Origin: JAZRUY01 sp045598845
Lineage (GTDB): Bacteria > Verrucomicrobiota > Lentisphaeria > Victivallales > Victivallaceae
Length of the DNA: 14,236 nucleotides
Reading direction: 5' to 3'
Assembly (NCBI GenBank): GCA_045598845.1
Contig: JAZRUY010000178.1
Location: forward strand, 1-14,236
Shown: one piece after another, positions 1 through 7,616 of the stretch
Layout of the letters: every line of letters begins with the position of its first letter
Numbering within the stretch: position 1 is the first letter of the stretch
Translations under genes and position numbers: made by a program
Notes under the pieces: generated by a model
Told to the model about the DNA's origin: nothing
Databases searched by the model: none
The model's input: only the letters and a program-made list of their open reading frames with translations

Positions 1-119
1 GAGAGCGCGGCGGCGGCGCCGGAGATACCGGAGACACCGATGTGAAAACCGTTGCGCAGGACAAAAGCGCGGAATTCATCCGCATCCTTAAAGGAGGAAA
101 CCCGGGCGTAACTGTTCAT
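1..119 (-). CDS. Partial oxidoreductase N-terminus, possibly NADH:flavin oxidoreductase (OYE-like)
   Basis: Only the first 39 codons lie in the window; the gene runs off the left edge. It starts with ATG at 119-117, five bases after the stop of the flavoprotein gene. An AGGA Shine-Dalgarno sits at 132-129, nine bases upstream, so it is clearly the third gene of the minus-strand operon. The visible peptide begins MNSYARVSSFKDADEFRAFV and continues to a Gly/Ala-rich stretch. From memory, this resembles the short leader seen before the barrel in some bacterial Old-Yellow-Enzyme-type NADH:flavin oxidoreductases, which often neighbour SDR and FAD proteins. No FMN-binding or catalytic motif is inside the window, so the family call is weak and a different oxidoreductase or a hypothetical protein is possible. 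That it is a real gene is much surer than what it encodes. Confidence 0.45.
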   Translation of the reverse strand, partial: MNSYARVSSFKDADEFRAFVLRNGFHIGVSGISGAAAAL

Positions 120-124
120 AAAAG

Positions 125-2008
125 TCATTCCTGTGAATATATTTTACCGGTGCGGCAGAGTTTCCATACCGCTTCAAAACCGGCGGATTCAGGTTCAGGC
201 ACCGGCCGGCAGGGCTCCCACCAGCACTCCGTCCGGCCGCCGGAAAGACACGAGAGCAGCGCCTGGCCGCGGAAGTAGGGATTTTCCGGAACGAAGGAGC
301 CGCCGGCGGCAAGCACCGCCGCGCCGCCGCGCGACCCGACTCCGGAGCGCACCGCGAACAGCATGCTTTCCAGATACATCCGCTGGGCGGCAAGCAACTG
401 CCGGGTGCGCAGGGTTTCGGCGAAATCAAAGGCGGACAGCCCGCCCAGACCGGAGGCGGAGACGCGCCCGGACTGATCCAGATTTTCATGCAGCGCCGTT
501 TCCAGACCGGCTTCGGAACGGCGGAAAGCGGCGTAAGCGCTCATGCGGCGGCGCAGAATACGGCGCTCGGAACGCCAGTCGCAGGACGACGGCAAGGCAA
601 GTTCCCCCCGCAAACCGGCGAAAGCGGCTTCGGCGGCGGTTTCAGCCGCGGACGGAATCTCATCTCCGCCCGCGGCGGCGATGAATTCAGCCGCCCGCCA
701 GGCGCCGGTCTGCCCGGCATTGAGCGCGGAGCCGCCGGGACGGGAAACACCGTGGGTGCCGTTTACCTCGCCGACCGGAAACAGGCCGGGAAGATTTTCC
801 GACTGCCACCAGATGTCCGCCGCCAGACCGCCGTTGTTGTGCTGGGCGCAGACCGCGATTTCCAGCGGTTCGCGGGCTAAATCGATGCCGTGCCGCAGAT
901 ATAATTCCGCCGCCGGCGGATTGAGCATGAGCAAACGCTCCAGAGGAGATGCCCCGGAGAAAATGCCGGAAACGCGGAAATAGTCCGCGGTTTCCGGGGC
1001 GAACGCCGCCGGATCGTAACCGGACGGATCAGTGCGGAAATCCAGAAACACCCGGCGGCCGCGGCGGATTTCTGCATCGACCAGCAAATCAATACGGGAA
1101 GAACCGTCGAGATGACCGGTGAAAAACGGCCACTGATAACCTTTCAGAAAAATCATATCGCACATTTCCGCCGCCGGGAACGCATCGAGCAGGAATTCCC
1201 GTTCACCGCCGCCGGAGGCGGAAACGGAAATAAAACGGGGGATGACCTGCATATAATTGCCGGAAAGATTCCAGCGGAATTTCGTCGAGGCGATGCCGTA
1301 CTGGAATTCCGGCAGATTGCGGCAGCGGGCGCCGGCTTCGACGGCCAGCCCGACGGCGCCGGTCTGAGCGGCAGGGTAAACCGAATGTTCATAGAGCCCG
1401 CCGGGACCGCCGACCGCGAAAACCACATTGCGCGCCAGTACCGCCTCGATGCCGGGAGACGCGCCCGGAGAAACGGCGAACAGCGCGCCGCAGCAGCGGC
1501 GCCCGCCGCCGTCGGGACATACCAGCAGTTTCACCGCGGAGCGGTGCTCCAGCACAGGCACACCGAGACGGCGGATCTCGCGTTCCAGAGCGATGCACAT
1601 TTCCTTAGACGTATAAGGACCGCAGCCGGTGCCGCGGCGGCGGGTATCGTGATCGGTGCGGTAGCCGGCGCCAAGACCGCCGCGGCTGTGCGGGAAAGGC
1701 ACGCCGAGATATTCCAGCATACCGGCGGCGAGGGGGGAAAGAGCGGCCTCGGCCAGCGCGATGTCGCCGTGCATACCGCCGCCGGCGGTCAGCGCCCGCG
1801 CCATATCATAGGGGGAATCGCCGCCGGGAGCGGAAAAATCGGGCCGGTAATAAGTCTGCTTGTCGCTGCCGGTGTTATATGAGGTGCCGGTCCGCAGACT
1901 GTCGGTGCAGAGCAGGAGCTCCACCCCGCGGCGGGCGAGATGCGCGGCGGCGGCCAGACCGGCGGCGCCGCTGCCGATGACCAGAGTATTAACCCGGCGG
2001 ACAGGCAT
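125..2008 (-). CDS. FAD-dependent oxidoreductase (FrdA/SdhA/aspartate-oxidase-like flavoprotein)
   Basis: A 627-residue soluble flavoprotein with no signal peptide. An N-terminal Rossmann dinucleotide motif, IGSGAAGLAAA, occupies residues 11-21. A segment around 40-50 (TGTSYNTGSDKQ) sits where this superfamily contacts FAD. A second nucleotide-binding strand, FAVGGPGGLY, lies at 197-206, and the C-terminal FAD signature (GEVNGTHG, then RPGGSALNAGQTG) at 413-435. QHNNGG at 389-394 matches the substrate-side glycine turn of fumarate reductase-type enzymes. The family (FAD_binding_2) oxidises or reduces C-C bonds of small acids or keto-compounds; I cannot name this substrate. The start overlaps the SDR stop as TGATG, so the two are probably translationally coupled. 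No iron-sulfur or membrane-anchor subunit gene is nearby, so it is unlikely to be a respiratory SdhA or FrdA. Confidence 0.85.
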   Translation of the reverse strand: MPVRRVNTLVIGSGAAGLAAAAHLARRGVELLLCTDSLRTGTSYNTGSDKQTYYRPDFSAPGGDSPYDMARALTAGGGMHGDIALAEAALSPLAAGMLEYLGVPFPHSRGGLGAGYRTDHDTRRRGTGCGPYTSKEMCIALEREIRRLGVPVLEHRSAVKLLVCPDGGGRRCCGALFAVSPGASPGIEAVLARNVVFAVGGPGGLYEHSVYPAAQTGAVGLAVEAGARCRNLPEFQYGIASTKFRWNLSGNYMQVIPRFISVSASGGGEREFLLDAFPAAEMCDMIFLKGYQWPFFTGHLDGSSRIDLLVDAEIRRGRRVFLDFRTDPSGYDPAAFAPETADYFRVSGIFSGASPLERLLMLNPPAAELYLRHGIDLAREPLEIAVCAQHNNGGLAADIWWQSENLPGLFPVGEVNGTHGVSRPGGSALNAGQTGAWRAAEFIAAAGGDEIPSAAETAAEAAFAGLRGELALPSSCDWRSERRILRRRMSAYAAFRRSEAGLETALHENLDQSGRVSASGLGGLSAFDFAETLRTRQLLAAQRMYLESMLFAVRSGVGSRGGAAVLAAGGSFVPENPYFRGQALLSCLSGGRTECWWEPCRPVPEPESAGFEAVWKLCRTGKIYSQE

Positions 2009-2778
2009 CAGAAACGCTCCACCGTGAGGCCGCCGTCGATATTGATGACCTGACCGGTGGAATAGGCCAGCGCGCCGGACGCCAGCGCGGCGACCGCCCG
2101 GCCGGCGTCGGCCGGCTCGCCCCAGCGCCGCTGCAGAGTAAGCCCGCCGGAAATCATCGCATCGTATTTTTCCCGCACGCAGGCGGTCATATCGCTGTGA
2201 ATCACCCCGGGGCGGATCTCGTAAACCGCGACGCCGTCATCAGCCAGCCGGGCCGCGAACAACTTGGTGGACATCGCCACGCCGGCTTTGGAAATACAGT
2301 ACTCGCCGCGGTTGACGCTGGCATAGACGGCGGAGACCGAACCGACATTGACGATGCAATGAAAACGGCCGTCGCGGTTGGCGATGATACGGCGGGCGGC
2401 GGCCTGAGTCAGAAAAAACGGACCGCGCAGATTTATGCCCAGCACCCGGTCGAAACTATCCTCGCTCATATCCAGCAGATCGGCGCGGTTTTCCGGCGCG
2501 ACTCCGGCATTGTTGACCAGCATATCCAAAGGACCGATATCCTTTTCGAAAGCATCCAGCAGCGCGGCGCGGTCGGAAGCGGAGGAGACATCGCAGCGGT
2601 AATAGGCGAATTCCGCCGCCGGAAAGCGGGAACGCAATTCCGCCAGTCTGTCCGCCGCCGTTCCGGCTCCGCCGCGGCCGCAGAAAGCGACGCGGTGACC
2701 GCACCCGCCCAATTGCTCCACGATGCCGGCGCCGATGCCGCGCAGTCCGCCGGTGACCAGTATGTTCAAAACATCCAT
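2008..2778 (-). CDS. Short-chain dehydrogenase/reductase (SDR, FabG-like)
   Basis: A 256-residue classical SDR, the usual length for the family. The cofactor motif TGGLRGIG is at residues 9-16 and NNAG at 89-92. The catalytic set is Ser147, Tyr160 and Lys164 (YCISK), with Asn116 in GINLRG. The C-terminus has the typical TGQVINIDGG segment followed by LTVERF. Such enzymes interconvert alcohols and ketones with NAD(P)H in the cytoplasm. Location beside a flavoprotein and a divergent transporter, rather than among fatty-acid genes, argues for a catabolic dehydrogenase and not FabG. It is the first gene of the operon, with Shine-Dalgarno GAAAGGAC at 2795-2788 and a promoter just upstream. The specific substrate cannot be read from the sequence. 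Confidence 0.93.
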   Translation of the reverse strand: MDVLNILVTGGLRGIGAGIVEQLGGCGHRVAFCGRGGAGTAADRLAELRSRFPAAEFAYYRCDVSSASDRAALLDAFEKDIGPLDMLVNNAGVAPENRADLLDMSEDSFDRVLGINLRGPFFLTQAAARRIIANRDGRFHCIVNVGSVSAVYASVNRGEYCISKAGVAMSTKLFAARLADDGVAVYEIRPGVIHSDMTACVREKYDAMISGGLTLQRRWGEPADAGRAVAALASGALAYSTGQVINIDGGLTVERF

Positions 2779-2831
2779 AAAACAGCCGTCCTTTCAAAAA
2801 CCGGGAAACACGCGTTAAATCCGGATTTTCT

Positions 2832-2860
2832 ACTATGGATGACAAACGGTTTTTTGTCAA
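2832..2860 (-). promoter_or_regulatory. Promoter of the SDR-flavoprotein operon
   Basis: On the minus strand a perfect TTGACA -35 box (2860-2855) is followed by a 17-base spacer and CATAGT (2837-2832) as -10. This predicts a start near 2825 and a leader of about 47 bases before the SDR ATG. It diverges from the transporter promoter at 2890-2918. Confidence 0.65.
2841..2858. promoter_or_regulatory. Inverted repeat GACAAA-N6-TTTGTC, candidate operator
   Basis: GACAAA (2841-2846) and TTTGTC (2853-2858) form a perfect six-base inverted repeat with a six-base spacer. It covers part of the -35 box and the spacer of the minus-strand promoter, where a bound repressor would block RNA polymerase. No regulator gene is in the window. 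Part of the symmetry comes from a T-run, so chance is possible. Confidence 0.35.
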
Positions 2861-2889
2861 CAGAAGCGGCGGGCAAACCGGATTTTTTC

Positions 2890-2918
2890 TTGCGGACCGG
2901 GCGAATCAGGGTTATAAT
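2890..2918 (+). promoter_or_regulatory. Promoter of the MFS transporter gene
   Basis: TTGCGG (2890-2895), a 17-base spacer and a perfect TATAAT (2913-2918) predict a start near 2925, about 43 bases before the transporter ATG. The sequence closely resembles the promoter at 9030-9058, sharing CTTGC, then ACCGGGCG in the spacer, then GTTATA. Confidence 0.75.
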
Positions 2919-2967
2919 TAAGCGGCTGAATTCAAAAACAACTGAACCGGAGTATTCTGAAAAGCGC

Positions 2968-4374
2968 ATGGCGGACAAGACGGGAAAAATCTACCGGGCC
3001 GGAACACTGGCGTACACTTCCGCCGGAATAATCGCACTGTGCTTCTGGCTGCTGTGGGGCGATTGCCCGTGGGCGCTGAAAGAACGGGCTATCTATCCCT
3101 CGGCGGGGATAGTGCTGACCAAACAACTGGGGGTTTCCAACCTGCTGTTCGCGGTTATCACCATCTGGGTGCCGAATCTGATCAACATGTTCCTCGCCCC
3201 GGCGATAAGTTACATTTCCGACCGCCACCGCGGGAAACTGGGGCGGCGCATACCGTTTCTGGCCGGCGCCACCGCGCTGATCGTGCCGGGGCTGTTTCTG
3301 GCGGGATTTACCCATATACTCGGAGGAGCGCTGTATCAGGCGGTGAATCCGGTGTGGCCGGAGGTAAGCCGGCACGCATGCAAAATGGCGGTATTCTGCT
3401 TCGGATGGGTGATTCTGGACATAGGGACATCGCTCTCGGCATCGCTTTTCAACGCGCTGGTAAACGATGTGGTGCCGAAAGAAATACTGGGCCGGTTCTT
3501 CTCGCTGATGCGGATGGTAAGTCTGGGAGTGGGCATCATATTCAACCAGTGGATCATCGCGCTGGTGGAGGAACATACGGCGGCGGTGTTCTGCGGCGTC
3601 GGAACGGCATACGGGCTGGGACTGCTATCGATGTGCCTGAAAATAAAGGAAGGCGAATATCCGGAGCCGCCGCCGGATCCGGAACTGGCGGAATTAAAGG
3701 CGAGGGGCAGGAAAGCCGGGGTACTGTACCTGGTGGCGCGGTCGGCAGGGACCTCGCTGCGGCAGAGTTTCTCCGACGGGTACTATGTGCGCTACATCAT
3801 CGCTTTCGCCTGCGGCAATCTGGCGTTTCTGCCGATAAACTCGTTCAGCATACCGTATGTGAATTCACTCGGCATATCCATGGCGGAATACGGGCGTTAC
3901 GCGGTGATAACCTACGCTTTCTCCTTCGGGTTGAGTTTTTTCCTCGGCGCGCTGTCGGACCGCTTTCACCCGCTGCGCACCGGCATGCTGGCGATAACCG
4001 CCTACGCGCTGCTGATGTTCACCGGATATTTCATGCTAGCCGACGCGAAATGGTTCGGACTGTTCTTCGTGCTGCACGGAGTAATTTCCGGCAGTTACAT
4101 GACCTTCGTGGCATCGCTGGGCGCCCGGCTGCTGCCGGCGCAGCACTTCGCGCAGTTCGACTCCGCCACCTGGGTGACGCTGTCGCTGGCCTCGCCGCTG
4201 GCCGGACTTCTGCTGGGCTGGGGAATCGACGCGTCGGGCGACTACCGGCTGCTGTTTCTGATCGCCGGTGCGCTGGCTGCCGCGGCGCTGGCGCTGTACG
4301 TCAGCGTGTACCGGGGGTTTATCCGCCGCGGCGGCGATACCGGATATACGGCGCCGGAACTGAAATTCCGGTAA
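2968..4374 (+). CDS. MFS-superfamily transporter, GPH sugar:cation symporter-like
   Basis: A 468-residue polytopic inner-membrane protein with about twelve hydrophobic segments, the first at roughly residues 11-31. The loop SDRHRGKLGRRIP (84-96) is the conserved cytoplasmic loop 2-3 motif; its GRR-P form resembles the glycoside-pentoside-hexuronide (MelB-type) symporters. NALVNDVVPKE in the middle and GALSDRFHPLR in the second half are further family-like loops. The frame is open far upstream, but I chose ATG 2968 because the protein becomes transporter-like immediately after it and the promoter lies just ahead; the Shine-Dalgarno is weak. The gene diverges from the SDR-flavoprotein operon and probably imports the compound that operon works on. 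Sugar or sugar acid is the best guess for substrate; other small organic solutes are possible. Confidence 0.88.
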   Translation: MADKTGKIYRAGTLAYTSAGIIALCFWLLWGDCPWALKERAIYPSAGIVLTKQLGVSNLLFAVITIWVPNLINMFLAPAISYISDRHRGKLGRRIPFLAGATALIVPGLFLAGFTHILGGALYQAVNPVWPEVSRHACKMAVFCFGWVILDIGTSLSASLFNALVNDVVPKEILGRFFSLMRMVSLGVGIIFNQWIIALVEEHTAAVFCGVGTAYGLGLLSMCLKIKEGEYPEPPPDPELAELKARGRKAGVLYLVARSAGTSLRQSFSDGYYVRYIIAFACGNLAFLPINSFSIPYVNSLGISMAEYGRYAVITYAFSFGLSFFLGALSDRFHPLRTGMLAITAYALLMFTGYFMLADAKWFGLFFVLHGVISGSYMTFVASLGARLLPAQHFAQFDSATWVTLSLASPLAGLLLGWGIDASGDYRLLFLIAGALAAAALALYVSVYRGFIRRGGDTGYTAPELKFR

Positions 4375-4401
4375 ATGACGGCATGCAGGTCATCCCGGAA
4401 T
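4365..4401 (+). terminator. Possible terminator hairpin at the end of the transporter gene
   Basis: ATTCCGG (4365-4371) pairs with CCGGAAT (4395-4401), and inside it ATGAC (4375-4379) pairs with GTCAT (4389-4393) around a nine-base loop. The TAA stop lies in the internal bulge. A T-rich run follows only at 4416-4426, about 14 bases past the stem, which is too far for a textbook intrinsic terminator. It may instead protect the mRNA end. Confidence 0.35.
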
Positions 4402-4451
4402 ATTGCGGATAAAAATTTTTATTTTTACAAAAAAAACCGACGAATCCAGTG

Positions 4452-4480
4452 TTGCTTTTTTTCCGGCGGCAGTTTATTTT
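4452..4480 (+). promoter_or_regulatory. Probable promoter of the Pal-like lipoprotein gene
   Basis: TTGCTT (4452-4457), 17 bases, then TATTTT (4475-4480) gives a plausible sigma70-type promoter with a start near 4487, about 110 bases ahead of the coding region. The rest of the 225-base gap is AT-rich and shows no other clear element. Confidence 0.45.
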
Positions 4481-4586
4481 AAAACCGGTCCGTTGTAATT
4501 AAAAGCATTTCATCATGAAACGCACGGCGGACTTTGTAAGGGAATGTGAATAAAACCGATAATCGAATCGGAGTCCATAAAAATTC

Positions 4587-4592
4587 AGGAGG
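4587..4592 (+). promoter_or_regulatory. Shine-Dalgarno AGGAGG that decides the lipoprotein start
   Basis: A full AGGAGG lies four bases before ATG 4597 and seven bases before ATG 4600, in the run ATGATG. The longer spacing is nearer the optimum, so 4600 is preferred. It also excludes the GTG-initiated upstream extension from 4546. Confidence 0.7.
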
Positions 4593-4599
4593 TATTATG

Positions 4600-5196
4600 A
4601 TGCTGAAACGTTTTGCCGGAATGATGTTGCCGGCGGTATGCGCGGTTCTGATGTGCTCCGGATGCGGAGTATTCGACAACGGAGAGGCGGGCAGCGAAAG
4701 TGTGCCGGGGGCGATTGAAGATCCCGCCGGCGAATACAGCGATATTTCCGGACGCGGCATGGGCGGCGCCGCAGGAGCCTGGCAGGAAGGCGCGCAGGGA
4801 GAACTGCAGGCTGACAGCGACGGTCTGGCGGAAGCCGACCCGAGCGGCAACCGGCTGGGCATGCCGATAATCTACTTTGCCTACGACAGCGACACGCTGG
4901 TGCCGTCGGAAACCGCTAAACTGGATGCCATCGCCGCCTACCTCGCCGACAAGAGCGAACTCTGGCTGGTAATTCAGGGGCACTGCGACCAGCGCGGCAC
5001 CGAGGAATACAACCGGGCGCTTGGCGAACGCCGCGCCAATGCCGTGCGCGCCTATCTGGCCGGAAAAGGCGTGAACGACGCCAAAATGAAAACCGTCAGT
5101 TTCGGCAAAGACCAGCCGGCGGTGGAAGGAAGCGGCGAAGATGTGTGGAGCCAGAACCGCCGCGCGGTACCGGTACCGATGATCAAGGTGCGGTAA
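4600..5196 (+). CDS. pal: Pal-like OmpA-domain peptidoglycan-associated lipoprotein
   Basis: A 198-residue protein starting MLKRFAGMMLPAVC, a type II signal peptide ending in CSGC, with Cys22 as the likely lipidated residue. Position -3 is Cys, where Leu is usual. Residues 23-87 form a low-complexity Gly/Ala/Glu-rich linker. The OmpA-like domain follows from about residue 88: IYFAYDSDTL, then GHCDQRGTEEYN (127-138), LGERRANAVRAYL and a terminal NRRA. Asp130 and Arg145 sit 15 residues apart, as do the diaminopimelate-binding Asp and Arg of OmpA/Pal domains. It should tether the outer membrane to peptidoglycan from the periplasm. The gene stands alone: no tolB, tolA or ybgF-type gene is beside it, so it may be Pal itself or a paralogous OmpA-like lipoprotein. 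ATG 4597 is the alternative start. Confidence 0.88.
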   Translation: MLKRFAGMMLPAVCAVLMCSGCGVFDNGEAGSESVPGAIEDPAGEYSDISGRGMGGAAGAWQEGAQGELQADSDGLAEADPSGNRLGMPIIYFAYDSDTLVPSETAKLDAIAAYLADKSELWLVIQGHCDQRGTEEYNRALGERRANAVRAYLAGKGVNDAKMKTVSFGKDQPAVEGSGEDVWSQNRRAVPVPMIKVR

Positions 5197-5221
5197 CTCC
5201 AAGGTAAAAAATATGCCGTCC

Positions 5222-5260
5222 GCGCCCGAAAATCCGCGATTTCCGGGCGCTGATGTTTTT
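5222..5260 (+). terminator. Intrinsic terminator after the Pal-like gene
   Basis: GCGCCCG (5222-5228) pairs with CGGGCGC (5244-5250). After one A-C mismatch the stem continues for four more base pairs around the loop CCGCG. A run of five T at 5256-5260 follows after TGATG. It separates the lipoprotein gene from metK. Confidence 0.75.
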
Positions 5261-5310
5261 AATGAAAACACGAAAATAAGCAAAAGACGCGAAACTGTTC
5301 GGCGAATAAA

Positions 5311-6507
5311 ATGAGCAAGATCAAAAGCAACCATATCTTCACCTCGGAATCGGTTTCCGAAGGTCATCCGGACAAAGTCTGCGACCAGATATCCGATGCG
5401 GTGCTGGACGCCTACCTTAAATCGGATCCTGAAAGCCGGGTGGCCTGCGAAACGCTGGCTACCACGGATTTAATCGTCATTTCCGGCGAAATAACTTCCC
5501 GCGCCGCCTTGACGGAAGAACAGATAAGGGAGATCGCCCGCAATACGGTCAGGCGTATCGGCTACAACGACCCGTCACTGGGATTTTCCGCCGGAAACGC
5601 GGATATTCAGGTGCATATCCACCGGCAGAGCCCGGATATTTCGCAGGGGGTTACCGCCGGTCAGGGCAAATACAAGGAACAGGGCGCCGGAGATCAGGGC
5701 ATGATGTTCGGTTACGCCTCGGACGAAACTCCGGCGCTGATGCCGGCCACCATTTTCTACGCGCACAAAATAATGCAGGAACTGGCGGCGCTGCGGCACA
5801 GCGGCAAACCGGAATACGCGTTTCTGATGCCGGACGCCAAGAGTCAGGTGTCGATCCGCTACGACGGAGGCAAACCGCGCGAAGTAACCACCATCGTGGT
5901 GTCACACCAGCACGCCGCCGGAGCGGCTCAGGAAAAAATCGAGGAACTGGTGCGGGAAGTGTGCGGAAAGATAATCCCGGCGGAACTGGTGCCGGAAAAA
6001 GGGATACGGTACTATGTCAACCCGACCGGCAGTTTCGTGACCGGCGGTCCGCACGGCGACACCGGGCTGACCGGAAGGAAAATCATCGTGGACACCTACG
6101 GCGGAGTCGGCTCGCACGGCGGAGGAGCCTTTTCAGGCAAAGATCCCAGCAAAGTCGACCGTTCGGCGGCCTATATGTGCCGCCGCATCGCCAAGAACAT
6201 CGTGGCGGCGGAACTGGCGCGCAAATGTGAAATACAAGTGGCATACGCCATCGGGGTGGCCGATCCGCTGAGCATCAACATCGACACTTACGGTACCGGA
6301 GCAATCCCTGACGAAGAACTGGTGCATGCGGTGCGGGAAGTTTTTCCGCTGAAACCGGCGGAAATTATCAGTTATCTGAATTTGAAGCACCCCGGAGCCG
6401 GATGGTGCTACGAGGATTCCGCCGCCTACGGCCATTTCGGGCGCGGACAGTTCCCGTGGGAGAATACCGGCGATACCGCGGCGCTGCTCCGGGCCGCCGG
6501 ACGCTGA
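5311..6507 (+). CDS. metK: S-adenosylmethionine synthetase
   Basis: A 398-residue cytoplasmic enzyme that makes S-adenosylmethionine from methionine and ATP, near the family's usual 380-400. The N-terminal ATP-site signature is SESVSEGHPDKVCDQISDA (residues 12-30), with His19 and Asp21. GAGDQGMMFGYA (125-136) is the second signature and GGGAFSGKDPSKVDRSAAY the third; the C-terminus ends in the usual YGHFGR...FPWE segment. No strong Shine-Dalgarno precedes the ATG, but the conserved N-terminus begins right there. It heads a three-gene group with an adenosine-kinase-like kinase (19-base gap) and ahcY. Only about 50 bases separate it from the upstream terminator, and I see neither a SAM riboswitch nor a convincing promoter in them, so how it is transcribed is unclear. 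Confidence 0.97.
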   Translation: MSKIKSNHIFTSESVSEGHPDKVCDQISDAVLDAYLKSDPESRVACETLATTDLIVISGEITSRAALTEEQIREIARNTVRRIGYNDPSLGFSAGNADIQVHIHRQSPDISQGVTAGQGKYKEQGAGDQGMMFGYASDETPALMPATIFYAHKIMQELAALRHSGKPEYAFLMPDAKSQVSIRYDGGKPREVTTIVVSHQHAAGAAQEKIEELVREVCGKIIPAELVPEKGIRYYVNPTGSFVTGGPHGDTGLTGRKIIVDTYGGVGSHGGGAFSGKDPSKVDRSAAYMCRRIAKNIVAAELARKCEIQVAYAIGVADPLSINIDTYGTGAIPDEELVHAVREVFPLKPAEIISYLNLKHPGAGWCYEDSAAYGHFGRGQFPWENTGDTAALLRAAGR

Positions 6508-6526
6508 CAGCGCGGCGCTGGAACCG

Positions 6527-7573
6527 ATGTTTCCCGGCTTGCGGCAGTGTATCCGGGGCGGAAAGAAGCGGGTACTCGGCTTCGGCTCGCCGCTGACGGA
6601 CATCATCGCGGCGACGGATGAAGCGGGAATCCGCGCCGCCGGAGGATGCCCGGGCGGCAGTGTGCAAATCCCGGACACCGAACTGGACAGGATAACCGCT
6701 ACGGTAAAACCGGAAGTGATCCGGCGCTCCACCGGCGGCTCGGCGGCAAATACCGCGCTGCTGCTGGCGGCGCTGGGAATAAACACCGCGCTGTTCGGGA
6801 AACTGGGACGGGACGAAAACGGGGACTTTTACCGGAAACAGTTCACCGCCATGGGCGGATCGGCGGACGCTTTTCTGTGTTCGGACGGGGGGGCAACCGG
6901 GCGCTGTCTGTCGCTGGTGACTCCGGACGGAGAACGCACCATGCGCTGCTCACCCGGTGTTTCCATGCAACTGGCTCCTGAAGAAATCACGGTGGAAAGA
7001 TTCCGCGGCGCCGCGCTGGTGCTGGCGGAAGGATTCATGTACGACACCGGCATGCTGCCGGCGGTGATGAAAGCGGCAAAAACGGCCGGAGCCGCCACCG
7101 CGCTGGATCTGTCCAGCTACCAACTGGTCAGCCGGAACCGTGCCGGATTCGCAGCATTGCTGGAACAGGGAAACACGGATCTGCTGATCGCCAACCGCCA
7201 GGAAGCGGCCGCTCTTTCCAAGGGAGACGAAAATGATAAAAATCTGCTGGAAAAACTGGCCCGGCACGCTCCGGCGGCACTGCTTAAACTGGGAGCCGGC
7301 GGTGCAATGCTGAAAACAGAAAAAGGGATTTTCCGCGCCGCCGCGGAAGCGGTGAAACCGGCGGATTCCACCGGAGCGGGAGACTGGTTCGCGGCCGGGT
7401 TCTTTCTGGCGCTGGCGGAGGGTGCGGATGAACAGGACGCGCTGAACACCGGCTGCCGGTTCGGAGCGGAAGCGGTGAAGCATTACGGAGCGATGCCGGA
7501 TGAAGACGCCCTGGAAACTCTGAAACGGATATCGGGGAAATACCGGACGGCCGGCAAAACTGATTTTTCATAA
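6527..7573 (+). CDS. PfkB-family sugar kinase, probable adenosine kinase
   Basis: A 348-residue ribokinase-fold kinase. Family marks are the N-terminal GFGSPLTDI (18-26), the substrate-binding STGGSAANTA (68-77), the middle LGRDENGDFY and the ATP/anion-hole signature DSTGAGDWFAAGFF (280-293), in which Asp286 is the catalytic base. PfkB members phosphorylate sugars or nucleosides. Its place between metK and ahcY points strongly to adenosine kinase, removing the adenosine released by SAH hydrolysis and so pulling that reversible reaction forward. The N-terminal ten or so residues before the first strand (FPGLRQCIRGGKK) are extra; TTG 6539 is an alternative start, and neither has a good Shine-Dalgarno. 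Fold assignment is firm; substrate is inferred from context and from the likeness of the GGSAAN region to adenosine kinases. Confidence 0.87.
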   Translation: MFPGLRQCIRGGKKRVLGFGSPLTDIIAATDEAGIRAAGGCPGGSVQIPDTELDRITATVKPEVIRRSTGGSAANTALLLAALGINTALFGKLGRDENGDFYRKQFTAMGGSADAFLCSDGGATGRCLSLVTPDGERTMRCSPGVSMQLAPEEITVERFRGAALVLAEGFMYDTGMLPAVMKAAKTAGAATALDLSSYQLVSRNRAGFAALLEQGNTDLLIANRQEAAALSKGDENDKNLLEKLARHAPAALLKLGAGGAMLKTEKGIFRAAAEAVKPADSTGAGDWFAAGFFLALAEGADEQDALNTGCRFGAEAVKHYGAMPDEDALETLKRISGKYRTAGKTDFS

Positions 7574-7616
7574 TTTTTACAAATTTCAAGTGCAAATCAA
7601 ACCGGAGAAAACAATC

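Noticed and set aside
1112..1882. 256-codon plus-strand open frame opposite the flavoprotein
   Set aside because: Antisense to a gene with clear FAD motifs; no Shine-Dalgarno and no recognisable domain.
2197..2967. Long in-frame extension upstream of the transporter ATG
   Set aside because: It runs antisense across the SDR gene and the divergent promoters, and its translation has no transporter character. The transporter start at 2968 lies just after a good promoter.
5261..5310. SAM-sensing riboswitch ahead of metK
   Set aside because: Only 50 bases lie between the upstream terminator and the ATG, and they contain none of the SAM-riboswitch core motifs I know.
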